Source of the DNA: SZUA-36 sp963753105 | GTDB lineage: Bacteria > Pseudomonadota > Gammaproteobacteria > Xanthomonadales > SZUA-36 | Assembly: GCA_963753105.1 (NCBI GenBank) | Contig: CAVWBD010000009.1 | Span: forward strand, 186,001 to 250,000 | DNA length: 64,000 bases | Reading direction: 5' to 3' | In this document: piece by piece, positions 31,030 to 39,982 of the stretch | Layout of the letters: every line of letters begins with the position of its first letter | How positions within the stretch are numbered: position 1 is the stretch's first letter | The notes under the pieces: generated by a model | The model's input: the letters and a program-made list of their open reading frames with translations, nothing else | Database searches by the model: none | Told to the model about the DNA's origin: nothing | Translations under genes and position numbers: made by a program

Positions 31030-31050
31030 CCCCGCTTCGGCGGGGTTTTT
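31030..31050 (+). terminator. Intrinsic terminator after the DUF1566 gene
   Basis: Six-pair GC stem CCCCGC / GCGGGG with a TTCG tetraloop, followed directly by TTTTT. A textbook rho-independent terminator for plus-strand transcription, about 100 bp after the DUF1566 stop. Confidence 0.85.
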
Positions 31051-31064
31051 ACTATCCGGTGAAG

Positions 31065-31198
31065 GTCTGCAGTTGGCCGACTCCGGTACTTCGTAATGCT
31101 GAAATTCGCACTTGTTGAATAGCTGCTACAGTTGAAGCGGTTATAGGATAAGGACAAATTTCAACCTTGCGACCCGCTGCTGTCGGCCAACTGCAGAC
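31065..31198. repeat. MITE-like element with perfect 17-bp terminal inverted repeats
   Basis: 134 bp. Left end GTCTGCAGTTGGCCGAC (31065-31081), right end GTCGGCCAACTGCAGAC (31182-31198), exact reverse complements. The core TGGCCGA/TCGGCCA is shared with the three 120-bp repeats in this island, but the interior differs. No coding capacity. Confidence 0.8.
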
Positions 31199-31331
31199 AT
31201 TTAAATGATCGGACTCTATCTGCCATTTCCCAATGAAAATGCATCCTGCTCTTCTGTATCAAAAGCTGTCGACTCAATGTGCAGAGACAAACCGTTGAGC
31301 AAATCCCTTGACAGTAGTTGAGAAAAAACTA

Positions 31332-31360
31332 TTGACTATATATAACAGAATGAATATATT
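31332..31360 (+). promoter_or_regulatory. Sigma-70 type promoter for the membrane-protein/HTH pair
   Basis: TTGACT at 31332-31337 and TATATT at 31355-31360 with a 17-bp spacer, inside a strongly AT-rich stretch. It would start transcription about 55 bp before the gene at 31424. Together with the terminator and the repeat just upstream, the 30934-31423 gap is fully accounted for. Confidence 0.55.
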
Positions 31361-31423
31361 TAAAACATACAAATGTAAATATAGTATATTTTTAGTCTGA
31401 TAGCCGACATTATGGAGGCAATT

Positions 31424-31882
31424 ATGAAAAGTGAAAACTCAAGAGCACAGAGAAAATTTACCGTGACGGTCAACTACCTATGCTTGGTGGTAATGAACGT
31501 GTGTTTCTATCTCGTCTGGGCATACAAAGATATGACCCATGCTGTGGACGCGGTGGGAATCGGGGCGCTTATAGTCGTTGTGGTTACATTCATCATGGCG
31601 CATTGGCAAACAGGATTGTGGCGATTGACTCATGCCAAAGCCGATGTACTTGATGAGCGGCAACTACAGATAACGCACAATGCACTCACCCGTTCATACA
31701 GTTTGTTCACGGTGATCTGCCTGGTGATCATGATGACGCATGCTGTTGTGTACAGGCTGGTGCCAGGGTTGGAATTTGCTCTCAGTATACCCTTGGTGGT
31801 GAGTCTCATCTATCTGGCTCATACACTACCAGGATCGGTCCTCGCCTGGACTGAAACAGAAGTTCCGGGAGAGGTACAGTGA
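31424..31882 (+). CDS. Small four-helix membrane protein, DUF2178-like
   Basis: About 152 residues, intact. Start at 31424 is set by GGAGG at 31414-31418. Four hydrophobic segments are seen: VNYLCLVVMNVCFYLVWAY, VGIGALIVVVVTFIMAHW, LFTVICLVIMMTHAVVY and LSIPLVVSLIYLAHTLP. The cytoplasmic DERQLQITHNALTRSY loop between segments two and three is typical of DUF2178-type proteins. These are usually encoded next to a small XRE regulator, as here: its TGA overlaps the GTG start of the regulator. Function unknown; the pair resembles a membrane sensor or target with its own regulator. Confidence 0.75.
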   Translation: MKSENSRAQRKFTVTVNYLCLVVMNVCFYLVWAYKDMTHAVDAVGIGALIVVVVTFIMAHWQTGLWRLTHAKADVLDERQLQITHNALTRSYSLFTVICLVIMMTHAVVYRLVPGLEFALSIPLVVSLIYLAHTLPGSVLAWTETEVPGEVQ

Positions 31883-32133
31883 AGGGACGCAAGATATACA
31901 ACAGGATAGCTGTGCTCCGCCAGGAACAGAGCATTTCCCGAAAGCAGCTTGCGGAAATCATCGGGGTCAATTCCCAGACGGTTGGGTATCTGGAAAGGGA
32001 AGAATACAACCCCAGTCTGGATTTGGCACTCAGGATCTGCGAACACTTCGGGTATCCAGTGGAATTTATTTTTTCAGTTGAACCACAGAAGCCGATGAGT
32101 CAAGAACTTCGGGAACTAGACAGGTCTCATTAG
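31879..32133 (+). CDS. Small XRE-family helix-turn-helix regulator
   Basis: 84 residues, GTG start at 31879 overlapping the preceding stop (GTGA). The whole protein is one Cro/C1-type domain: YNRIAVLRQEQSISRKQLAE, IIGVNSQTVGYLEREEYNPS, LDLALRICEHFGYPVEFIF. The YNPSLDLALRI stretch is characteristic of the YozG/short XRE regulators paired with DUF2178-like membrane proteins. It probably binds its own promoter region at 31332-31360. No link to the glycan genes is evident, and it is not of the LacI type that the palindromic operators would require. Confidence 0.85.
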   Translation: MKGRKIYNRIAVLRQEQSISRKQLAEIIGVNSQTVGYLEREEYNPSLDLALRICEHFGYPVEFIFSVEPQKPMSQELRELDRSH

Positions 32134-32253
32134 GATAAATACGCGGGTACACTGGGTTGGTGTTTGAGTCACAGCAATGTGGCCTTTTGGGTCGTTTCGC
32201 CGCGATGCGTTCATGGTCCATAGCTTAATCCTTATAGCATGGGCTTCCGCTTC

Positions 32254-32372
32254 TGGCCGATTTCTGCCACAAGCACCATTAAAATTTGCTGTCATTCAGT
32301 ATCTGCTTTGCAGTTCCAAGCAGTCGCTCAAATGGCACTAATCTATGCGTTCTGACCAGCAGCAATCGGCCA
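32254..32372. repeat. Short dispersed palindrome-ended repeat (MITE-like), copy 2
   Basis: 119 bp with ends TGGCCGATT and AATCGGCCA, nearly identical to copy 1 (29815-29934). Located between the HTH gene and the convergent PD40 gene. No flanking target duplication could be recognised. Confidence 0.75.
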
Positions 32373-32623
32373 TTAGTGGAGCTGCAACTCAGGTCGTTAA
32401 TCCCCCATCTGTTCTGTTTTTCTAAGCAGGGATATCAACTCCTCAGAAAGCTGTTCTTCTATCTATTTCTCCAGCAGGCTTTTTATTGCTAGCAGATGTG
32501 CCGCCGTCTGAGCATTATTCGCAGGTAAACTCAAGCTTAAAGACTCAGAAGATGATGTTGCAGAAGAGAGCAAGTACGACCTAGCCTTGGTGGTCAACGC
32601 GACATTCGAGTTCCGGTTCTGAT
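32373..32623. other. Intergenic stretch, nothing recognised
   Basis: No convincing gene, RNA or repeat. Together with 32134-32253 it forms the rest of the gap around MITE copy 2; the short plus-strand open frame in it has no start signal or protein-like composition. Confidence 0.5.
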
Positions 32624-33552
32624 TTACTCCGTCACTTTTATGCTGACGATACTTCCAAACTCATAGTCTGCCGTCTCGCTTAACTGGTAGGCATAGACTA
32701 CCTGGCCGTCAAAAGCCCAGGCAGGTTGTGCATGCGACCATGGGCCTTTACTGATTTGCTGCAAGCCGGTCCCATCGCTGTTCATCAACCATATCTGACC
32801 GGTTCGTGCAGGCCCGCTGCGGTTAGAAGCAAAGGCAATCCGCTGGCCATCGGGTGAGAACACAGGCCAGCCATCGAAGGCTGCATTATTGGAAATATTG
32901 ATTTCGTTCTTACCATCGCTATCGGCGATAAAAATCTCCGAGTTCTTTTCAATGCTACCCAGTTCCCAGTTAAACCCGGCGGCTTTGATCACTTTACGAT
33001 ACAAAACTTTTTTGTTATCCGGCGAAAGGCTGCCAGAGGTGCAAACTGCCTGGCACCGGGTATGTTGCCGCACATCACTGCCATCAGCCTTCATGCTGAA
33101 TATCTCGTGCCAACGATCGTTCCAGCCAACACTGAGATCAGACTGGCCCTGTCAGAATTGAACACGATGCGCTGGCCATCAGCGCTCCAGTGCGGGTGAC
33201 CATCGTAACCCGGACTATCGGTTAGCTGTTCAAGCCCGCTGCCGTCAGCATTGATGGTAAATACGTCGTTATTGTTTTCACCAACGTAAACATCAAACAC
33301 GATGCGTTGACCATCGGGTGAGAACACCGGAGTTTCTGCACCCAGCGGAAAATCACCCAACTGACGAATTTCGCCACCCTCCACATTCATGATGAAAATC
33401 TGATTGCTGCCACTGCGGTTTGATTGAAATACCAGCTTGGTACCATCAGCAGAAACACTGGGATACATATCACGAGTGTTAATCAAGCGTTGTGTCTGGG
33501 CGTGGGTTGAGCCCACTAGAAGCAATAAGCAGATTGATATAATTTTTTTCAT
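32624..33552 (-). CDS. TolB-like PD40 beta-propeller protein, exported, one frameshift
   Basis: About 309 residues. Signal peptide MKKIISICLLLLVGSTHAQ, then repeated PD40 blades: MYPSVSADGTKLVFQSNRSG, ETPVFSPDGQRIVFDVYVG, GHPHWSADGQRIVFNSDR, and after a frameshift near 33110 GWPVFSPDGQRIAFASNRSG and HAQPAWAFDGQVVYAYQLSE. About six blades, so the protein is nearly all propeller with no added catalytic domain. Such proteins are periplasmic binding scaffolds; the function here is unknown. It is the only minus-strand gene of the island between two MITE-like repeats. Confidence 0.78.
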
Positions 33553-33822
33553 GATTAGATTTGTTGGCCGGGATGTTTTAAGAGTAGCCGTTTGCTTGTG
33601 ACAATGCGGGACTGATTCGGTGGTTTGTTTAGTGAATCAGTCAGGGCGAGAATATCTACGTTAACTTCGCTATTTTTCGCTTTCTCGACAGCCGCCAGAG
33701 AATTGAGCGTTCAAAAGACGATCCTTTGAATTCAGGCTAATGTCATTAGCCGAGATAGGCGGTTTGCTCGGCAAAATTTCGCTTGTCTGCGCAGTCGGTA
33801 CTGGTTACTGACCGGCTGCTCC
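33553..33822. other. Intergenic stretch, nothing recognised
   Basis: Upstream region of the PD40 gene up to MITE copy 3. No gene or structured element was found; the promoter of the PD40 gene must lie here. The segment 33942-34073 on the other side of the repeat is likewise empty apart from the ribosome site of the next gene. Confidence 0.45.
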
Positions 33823-33941
33823 TGGCCGTTGTCTGCTACAAGCGCAGATGAATTTTGCTGCCTTTCAGTAACTGCTATGCAGTTCTAAGCCGTCGCTCAA
33901 ATGGCATGATTCTGAGAAATCTGTCCAGCAACAACCGGCCA
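33823..33941. repeat. Short dispersed palindrome-ended repeat (MITE-like), copy 3, diverged
   Basis: 119 bp with ends TGGCCGTT and AACCGGCCA. About three quarters identical to copies 1 and 2 and the same length, so it is an older member of the same family. Confidence 0.65.
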
Positions 33942-34073
33942 GAAGTGAAAGTTTGGGGGCAATTCGTCCTGGTAATGAGGTGGCTGGAGCAAAAACATAA
34001 GTTTTCGCTTAGCGTCGCTAAATTACGCTAAAATTTGCCCAACGCGGGAGCACTATCGTGCAAGGAGGCAAAA

Positions 34074-34733
34074 TTGGAAAAGTCTTTACCGATTGTATTG
34101 CTAGTCATGACCATCATCATGATGGGGTGTGAATCAGAACATCCTGATCTTAAGTACCTTGACCCTGAGACTTCCAAACGACTAGCCGAACAAGGTGACA
34201 CGAAAGCACAGTTTTTTGTTGCCGAAGCCTTGCAAAGGGGAGACGGAGTTCCAGTAAATGAAGTTGAGGCGGTGAAATGGTACAAGAGGGCTGGAAATCA
34301 AAACTTTGAATCGGCGTCCTCAAAGTATTGGTACGTCCAGTCCTTACAGCAGCTCGGAGTAATTTACTACTTTGGCATTGGATCCGTTGGCCAGGACTTC
34401 GTGGAATCTGCGAGGTGGTATCGAAAGGCCGCAGAATTGGGTGATTCAAGTAGCCAATCCCGGCTCAGTTGGATGTATCAAGTGGGTGAAGGCGTTCCTC
34501 AGGACTATATGGAGGCTTATGTTTGGCAGAGCGTGGCTGTGGCAAATCCCTATTGGGATGAACACTCTCTAGCACCTGAGCTCAAAAGTCACAATCACGA
34601 AGCGATAAAGGAAGCACGCGACGCGCTTGCGGGAAAATTGTCCGATGAGCAACTTGCTGCTGCCCAAGCGCGAGCTACCAGGTTGCACGAAAAGATTGCC
34701 CCGCGCTTTTCCGAGTGGTTTCTTCAAGAATAA
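34074..34733 (+). CDS. Sel1-repeat lipoprotein
   Basis: About 219 residues. I choose the TTG at 34074 because a strong AAGGAGG (34062-34068) precedes it at 5 bp and the protein then begins directly with a lipoprotein signal (LPIVLLVMTIIMMGCESE); the in-frame ATG at 34035 would place a polar stretch in front. Sel1-like tetratricopeptide repeats follow: AQFFVAEALQRGDGVPVNEV, EAVKWYKRAG, LQQLGVIYYFGIGSVGQDFV, ESARWYRKAAELGDSSSQSR and LSWMYQVGEGVPQDYMEAYV. Sel1 proteins act as protein-binding scaffolds. No partner is evident. It lies between MITE copy 3 and the IS1182-like element. Confidence 0.82.
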   Translation: MEKSLPIVLLVMTIIMMGCESEHPDLKYLDPETSKRLAEQGDTKAQFFVAEALQRGDGVPVNEVEAVKWYKRAGNQNFESASSKYWYVQSLQQLGVIYYFGIGSVGQDFVESARWYRKAAELGDSSSQSRLSWMYQVGEGVPQDYMEAYVWQSVAVANPYWDEHSLAPELKSHNHEAIKEARDALAGKLSDEQLAAAQARATRLHEKIAPRFSEWFLQE

Positions 34734-34790
34734 AACGAGTAAATTCAGCATAGTCATGAGATTTCTTGCATTTCTTAAGTGACTGCTTTT

Positions 34791-36469
34791 GGCCGAGGCT
34801 GTGTGAAAACTCCACCCGCGATATAATCATACTCACCCGCTGAAGGACTCACAGGATGAGTGGATTTATTCAAGGCGAGGATCGTTTTCAAGCCACCTTA
34901 TTCCCCGAACGATTAGATGATTATGTTGCTGAAGACAGCTCGGTACGCGTGATCGATGTCTTCATCGATGAACTGGACCTGTCCGGCATGGGATTCAAGA
35001 CCCAACCGAACGAAACGGGCCGTCCGGCCTATCACCCGACCACCATGCTCAAGTTATTCGTCTACGGTTACCTCAACCGGGTACATTCGAGTCGCAGACT
35101 GGAACGCGAATCCCAACGCAATGTAGAACTGATGTGGTTGACCGGACGACTGGCGCCAGACTTCAAGACCATCGCCGACTTTCGTAAGGACAATGGCGTG
35201 CCCATTCGCCTGGTGTGTCGCCAGTTCGTCATCCTGTGTCGCAACCTCAACCTGTTCGCCAACGCCTTCGTGGCCATCGACGGCAGCAAGTTCAAGGCGG
35301 TCAACAATCGCGACCGCAACTTCACGCGGGCCAAGATGAAGCGACGTATAGCCGAGGCGGACGCGACGATCGAACACTACCTGCAGCAACTGGCTGAAGC
35401 GGATCGGCAGGAACCGGATGAGGATAAGACGCAGGAGTCTGGAAGACAAGGTTGCATCATTGAAGAAGGAGATGGCGCGCTTAAAAAAAGTCGAAGCCCG
35501 GATGCTTAAAGCACCGGGCCAACAGATCTCACTGACTGATCCCGATGCCCGTTCAATGAAGAGCCGGGGTACTGGTGTCGTGGGTTACAACGTACAGACG
35601 GCTGTGGATACAAAGCACCACATGATCGTGGCCCACGAGGTGACCAACCAGGGTAGCGACCGGAGGCAACTGGCGAACATGGCCAAACAGGCCAAGTCTG
35701 TACTGGCTACTGAATCACTGACAGCGGTTGCCGACCGGGGTTACTACCGCAGTGAGGAACTGCAGGACTGCGAAGAAGCCAACATCAAGACTTATCTGCC
35801 CAAGCCAAAGACATCCGGTAACCAGGCCAAGGGCCAGTTCGGTCGGGATGCCTTCCGCTACATCGCTGAAGACGATGAGTATGAATGTCCGGCTGGACAA
35901 CGTCTGGTGCGACACAAAACGACACAGGACAGAGGTCAGACGTCTGCATCTTTACTGGACCTACAAGTGCCGGTATGCGACATCAAGGCCCAATGTACTT
36001 CAGGTGTCCACCGTAAAATGACCCGCTGGGAGCACGAGGCAGTACTGGAGAAAGCCCAGGCTCGTCTGGATCGGAGCCCGGATATGATGCGCATCCGCCG
36101 GGCGACTGTAGAGCACCCGTTCGGTACCTTGAAAGCCTGGATGGGATCGACCCACTTCCTGACCAAAACGTTAGATCGGGTGAGTACCGAGATGAGTCTG
36201 CACGTGTTGGCGTACAACATGAAGCGAATGATGAACATCTATCGGTACAAAACCTCTGATAGAGGCGATAGGGGCATAGGAAGCCCTCTTTTTACTCACT
36301 AAATACCACAAATATGGGTAGTCTCAGTTCCTTCTGAGCGTCGAAATAATCCTCCGGAAAGATCACCCTAACCGAAACCAACTCCCAATCAAATCCTGGA
36401 TACAGGGCAACTGATGCAGCCTGATGAGGGAACTGAAGACGAATATCGAGTTATCACACAGCCTCGGCC
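34791..36469 (+). mobile_element. IS1182 family insertion sequence
   Basis: About 1.68 kb, bounded by imperfect inverted repeats GGCCGAGGCTGTGTGAAAAC (34791-34810) and GTTATCACACAGCCTCGGCC (36450-36469), 18 of 20 positions matching. It contains one transposase gene, interrupted by a frameshift. Size and arrangement fit the IS1182 family. No direct target duplication is clear at the borders (TTTT on the left, GTTA on the right). Confidence 0.8.
34856..36302 (+). CDS. IS1182 family transposase, frameshifted
   Basis: About 480 residues over two frames. The N-terminal part shows the DUF772-type domain (SSVRVIDVFIDELDLSGMGF, GRPAYHPTTMLKLFVYGYLN, FKTIADFRKDNG) and the first catalytic Asp in AFVAIDGSKFKAVNNRDRNF. 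After a shift near 35434 (DEDKTQ into LEDKVASLKKEMARLKKVEA) the DDE region continues with VVGYNVQTAVDTKHHMIVAH, VADRGYYRSEELQDCEE and the C-terminal VEHPFGTLKAWMGSTHFLTK. IS1182 does not use programmed frameshifting, so the copy is either inactive or contains a sequencing error, as do many genes here. Confidence 0.87.
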
Positions 36470-36560
36470 GTTAGCTGCTATACGTGATAGAAACCGGAGA
36501 ATGTCTGGTTTCGGCCTGAAACCGGCTGGTTCAGTCAAGTCTGGAACGACACCTCCGTTC

Positions 36561-37668
36561 TCAGGCTTTTAGTCCAACATGACAGTGCTCACGCAGGTAG
36601 TCGAGGCTGGCGGCCAGTTCTGACTGCTGGTGCTGGATGTCGAATGTCTTCTGGTCCATCCCTTCCGGAGGCTTCAAAAACTCGAGTTCATGTCCACGCC
36701 TGAGCATCTTCAGGAACGGGACAATACCGGCTGCGTCGAGCTCAGGAAACCCCGTCCAGAATTCATCTGTCAGGTAGGGCAGCGGACGCGGTGAATTCGA
36801 AATGGTCTCCACCTGCATCGGGACACCGGGACAGAGCTTTGCCATCAGTTCTGCATACAGCGGAAAATCCATCAAGCCCTGTCCCACTGCCGTCCACTGG
36901 AATATGGCGCCCTCATCGGTTGGCCATAACATCACGTCGCGGGCACTGACACAAAGGATATGCGAACCCAAAAATTCGATTGTGTCTTTCGGGTCTTCCA
37001 TCGCCCAGATCGCGTTGCCGAAATCCAGCATGGCGCCGCAGATATCTGTTCCTGTTTCTTCGATAACGGTCAGTAACTCTTCCGTGCGCAGATCACCCGC
37101 GTGATTCTCAAAGGCGATCTTCACACCCGCATCCCGGACCTGGTCACGGCAGGAACTCATAATCTCGACGACGGCTTCCATGTGCGCCTCGATACCACCT
37201 TCGGTATAGCGATCCTCGATGGTGCCGATCCGGCAAACCACTATCGGTGAGCCAAGCGCGTCCGCGACACGAATACCTTCCAACAGGGTTTCCCGGGCGT
37301 TGCCGTAGCGGGTTGAGAACCGCGTGGAGTTCTCGCTGATACTGCCAACACCCACGGTCCAGGTCATGCCATGATCCGCGGTGCGGGATTTCAGTCTCGC
37401 CAGGTATTTATCATCAGCACGATTCTCCAGCGCACGCAAAGTATTCAACTGCAGCGCATCCAGCCGGCGCTCAACGGCATAGTCGATCAATTGGTCCGCG
37501 GTGGGTTTCATGGTTCGCAAGGCATGGTCACACACGCCTAGCGGGACCCTCGGTAGCGCTGCCGTGGCTCGCGCCCTTGTTGCCAGCCATGACGACACCC
37601 GGAAAGGCTTGCATCGCCAGTGCACTCATACCAATCAATTTGCTGAATTCACGTCTGTTCATTTTCAT
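36561..37668 (-). CDS. Tat-exported xylose isomerase-like TIM-barrel protein, one frameshift
   Basis: About 369 residues. The N-terminus MKMNRREFSKLIGMSALAMQ is a Tat signal, followed after a frameshift near 37545 by LGVCDHALRTMKPTADQLID. The AP-endonuclease-2/sugar isomerase fold shows VGVGSISENSTRFSTRYGNA, DAGVKIAFENHAGDLRTEEL (metal-ligand Glu), GAMLDFGNAIWAMEDPKDTI, HILCVSARDVML and VPMQVETISNSPRPLP (second metal Glu). Exported members of this fold act as epimerases, isomerases or as lyases in the 3-keto-glycoside pathway. It is divergent from GH115 copy 2, with operator 4 between them. Confidence 0.8.
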
Positions 37669-37727
37669 GTTTCCCATTGTTTTTCCAACAGGCACGGCGC
37701 CTGCTTCTGCCGGGTCGAATAACAGGA

Positions 37728-37741
37728 TGCTACCGGTAGCA
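37728..37741. promoter_or_regulatory. Putative LacI-family operator 4, TGCTACCGGTAGCA
   Basis: Perfect palindrome, identical to operator 2, between the TIM-barrel gene (start 59 bp away, minus strand) and GH115 copy 2 (start 122 bp away, plus strand). Confidence 0.72.
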
Positions 37742-37863
37742 ACGAGTGCTAATATAGCCCAACGACCCACAGGATTCGAGCGTGGAATCGTCTTTGCCAG
37801 CGGCAAGCCTGTGGCGATTCCCGGACAACGAGACTTGAAAGGCGTCAAGCCGAGGAAGTAACA

Positions 37864-39982
37864 ATGACTCACAAGCTCCTGATTTGTTTGGCTATCCTGT
37901 TGCTGTTTTCCGGATGTAGCAAGCCTGGCGAAACAACTGCAGCGCTGACACTCAAGCCGGGCGTCCCGATCCTGGTCGACCCATCCGAGCCTGGCCCGGT
38001 GCACCGGGCTGTCAAGGACCTGCAACGTGATCTCGAGTGGGTGCTGGGCGCACCCTCCCCGGTCGTTGATTCCTTTGCAGACCTTGAAGGCCGCAACGCC
38101 ATTATCATTTCCGGCACTGGCGAACTTGCACAGGATTACCGCGATGCTGTCGCTGACCGGCACCGAGGCCCACCAGGTGAGCGTCACAGATGTGGACGGC
38201 ACCAGGCACGTGCTGCTGCAGGGCACGGACATGCGTGGGACGATTTACGCGATCTACACCTTCTCGGAGAAATTCCTGGACGTCGAGCCACTCTGGTTCT
38301 GGGCATCGCTGAAGCACGAACAGCAGGAATCCATCGCCGTTCCCGTAGATACAAAAGTGGTCTTTGCTCAGCCTTACGTAAAATGGCGCGCCTGGTTCCC
38401 GAACGACCGCGACCTGTTTTCACCCTGGCAAGGGCGTGCCCCGGAAAACTTCGATGCGCACCTCGAAACCATGCTGCGCCTGAAGATGAACACGCTCGAA
38501 GGCCGCCTGATGGACAACGCGGCATGGGATCAGCCCTACACCGCCGGTCGCGAGGCGCGTGCCGCCCGTGACCGGGGACTGGTGATCACCGGTCATCACA
38601 TCTACAGCCTTGGCTCGTCGATACGGGACTGGGACCTGTACTGGACCAAGATCCGGAACCAGGAGCCACCGCCAACTTCGGTCAACAGCATCGAAGCCCT
38701 GAAAGACTTCTGGCGCTACCACATCGAAACCAGCATGCGGGAAAACATGGAAGTCATCTGGCTGATTGCCTTCCGTGGCAACCGCGATATCCAGTTCTGG
38801 GCTTTCTACGAGGATTCACCCGAAACCGATGCCGAACGTGGCGCGGTCATCGAGCGCATGATGAATGAGCAGGTCAGGCTGCTGAAGGAGGTGACGGGAG
38901 ACCCCTCTCCCCCGATGCGGGCCACCTTGTACGCCGAAAAATCCAATCTCTTTGCAGCAGGACATCTTCGTCCGCCCCCGGACCCGACCTTGATCTGGAA
39001 CTTCGTCGCGGCCCGGCGTGACCACTTTCCGGCCCCCGACCTGCAGGCCATGGATGTGCCGGATGACCGGCCTCTGGGTTATTACATGAACTTCCAGTTC
39101 ACTTCGACCGGCTCACACCTGGCGCAGGCCGAAGGACCGTGGAAAATGGAACACAACTTCCGCTACGTGGACGGCAAGAACCAGCGGCCACTCGAGTTTT
39201 CGGTGGTCAATGCCGGCAACATCCGCGAGCACCTGCTGTCGCTGAATGCCAATGCCGCCATGATGTGGGATTTCGATGCTTATGACACCGACGAATTCAT
39301 GCTGGAATTCTGCAGCCGTTATTTCGGACCCGAGCAGGCGGCCGATATTGCAGAGCTTTACCGCGAGTTCTTTGACTCGTACTGGCAGCAAATGAAGCCT
39401 GATCTCGATGGTTTCCCACGCCAGTACCTGTTCCAGGACATGCGTTACGCGCGCGCTATCGAACAGCTCACCGCACACTTTGCCAGTGGCTACACGCCAA
39501 ACCCGCTCCAGGACCGCGCGGCCTGGGTGCCCATTCCCGGTGAGTACTTCCGCATCGTACCCGGGGACAACGATGCTGCAAACCAACTCGAAGCCATCGT
39601 CAAGGGCACTGGGGAATCGATAGTGAAACTGAAGGAAGTCATGGCCAGGGCCGACGATGTATACCAGGCGCTACCCGCTTCCCGTCGTGTGTTCTTCAAT
39701 GACGATCTGCGTGTGCAGGCCGGGTTCATGCTGCACCTGAACGAAACACTGAATGCTGTGACCCGGGCGTTTATGACACTTGAAACCGGCGCAGACGCGC
39801 AAACGATTGAACAGCTTGAACTGGCCGCTGGCAGTTTGAAGGCTGCACGGGAAGCGCTGTCCGAAGCTGAGCACGGCAAGTTTACAAAATGGTACGACAG
39901 CGATACCAAGTTCAAGATGGATGGCCTGGAGGAACGAATCCAGGCGGTACTTTCCAGCTTCGACGGCAGCCAGTCCCAATGA
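37864..39982 (+). CDS. GH115 family glycoside hydrolase, lipoprotein, copy 2
   Basis: About 706 residues. N-terminal lipoprotein signal (LLICLAILLLFSGCSKPGE), then a frameshift near 38145 and the GH115 pattern: TDMRGTIYAIYTFSEKFLDV, HLETMLRLKMNTLEGRLMD, DRGLVITGHHIYSLGSSIRD, WLIAFRGNRDIQFWAFYEDS, NFVAARRDHFPAPDLQ and MWDFDAYDTDEFMLEFCSRY. It is clearly more distant from copies 1 and 3 than those are from each other, and being a lipoprotein it is likely anchored at the outer membrane. Proposed reaction: release of (methyl)glucuronic acid from glycan side chains. The stop overlaps the next gene start (ATGA). Confidence 0.85.

Noticed and set aside
31879..32133. The XRE regulator as the protein that binds the six palindromes
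   Set aside because: XRE proteins of this small type act on their own promoter; the palindromes have LacI-type form and none lies near this gene.
29815..33941. CRISPR array
   Set aside because: The repeats are about 120 bp and 1-2 kb apart with genes between them; there are no short regular spacers and no cas genes.
34035..34073. ATG at 34035 as start of the Sel1 lipoprotein
   Set aside because: A strong AAGGAGG precedes the in-frame TTG at 34074, which starts directly at the lipoprotein signal; the ATG would add a polar leader and lacks a ribosome site.
29815..34733. Integron cassette array
   Set aside because: Gene-repeat alternation is suggestive, but attC core sites (GTTRRRY with its partner) were not found at the repeat borders and no integrase is present.
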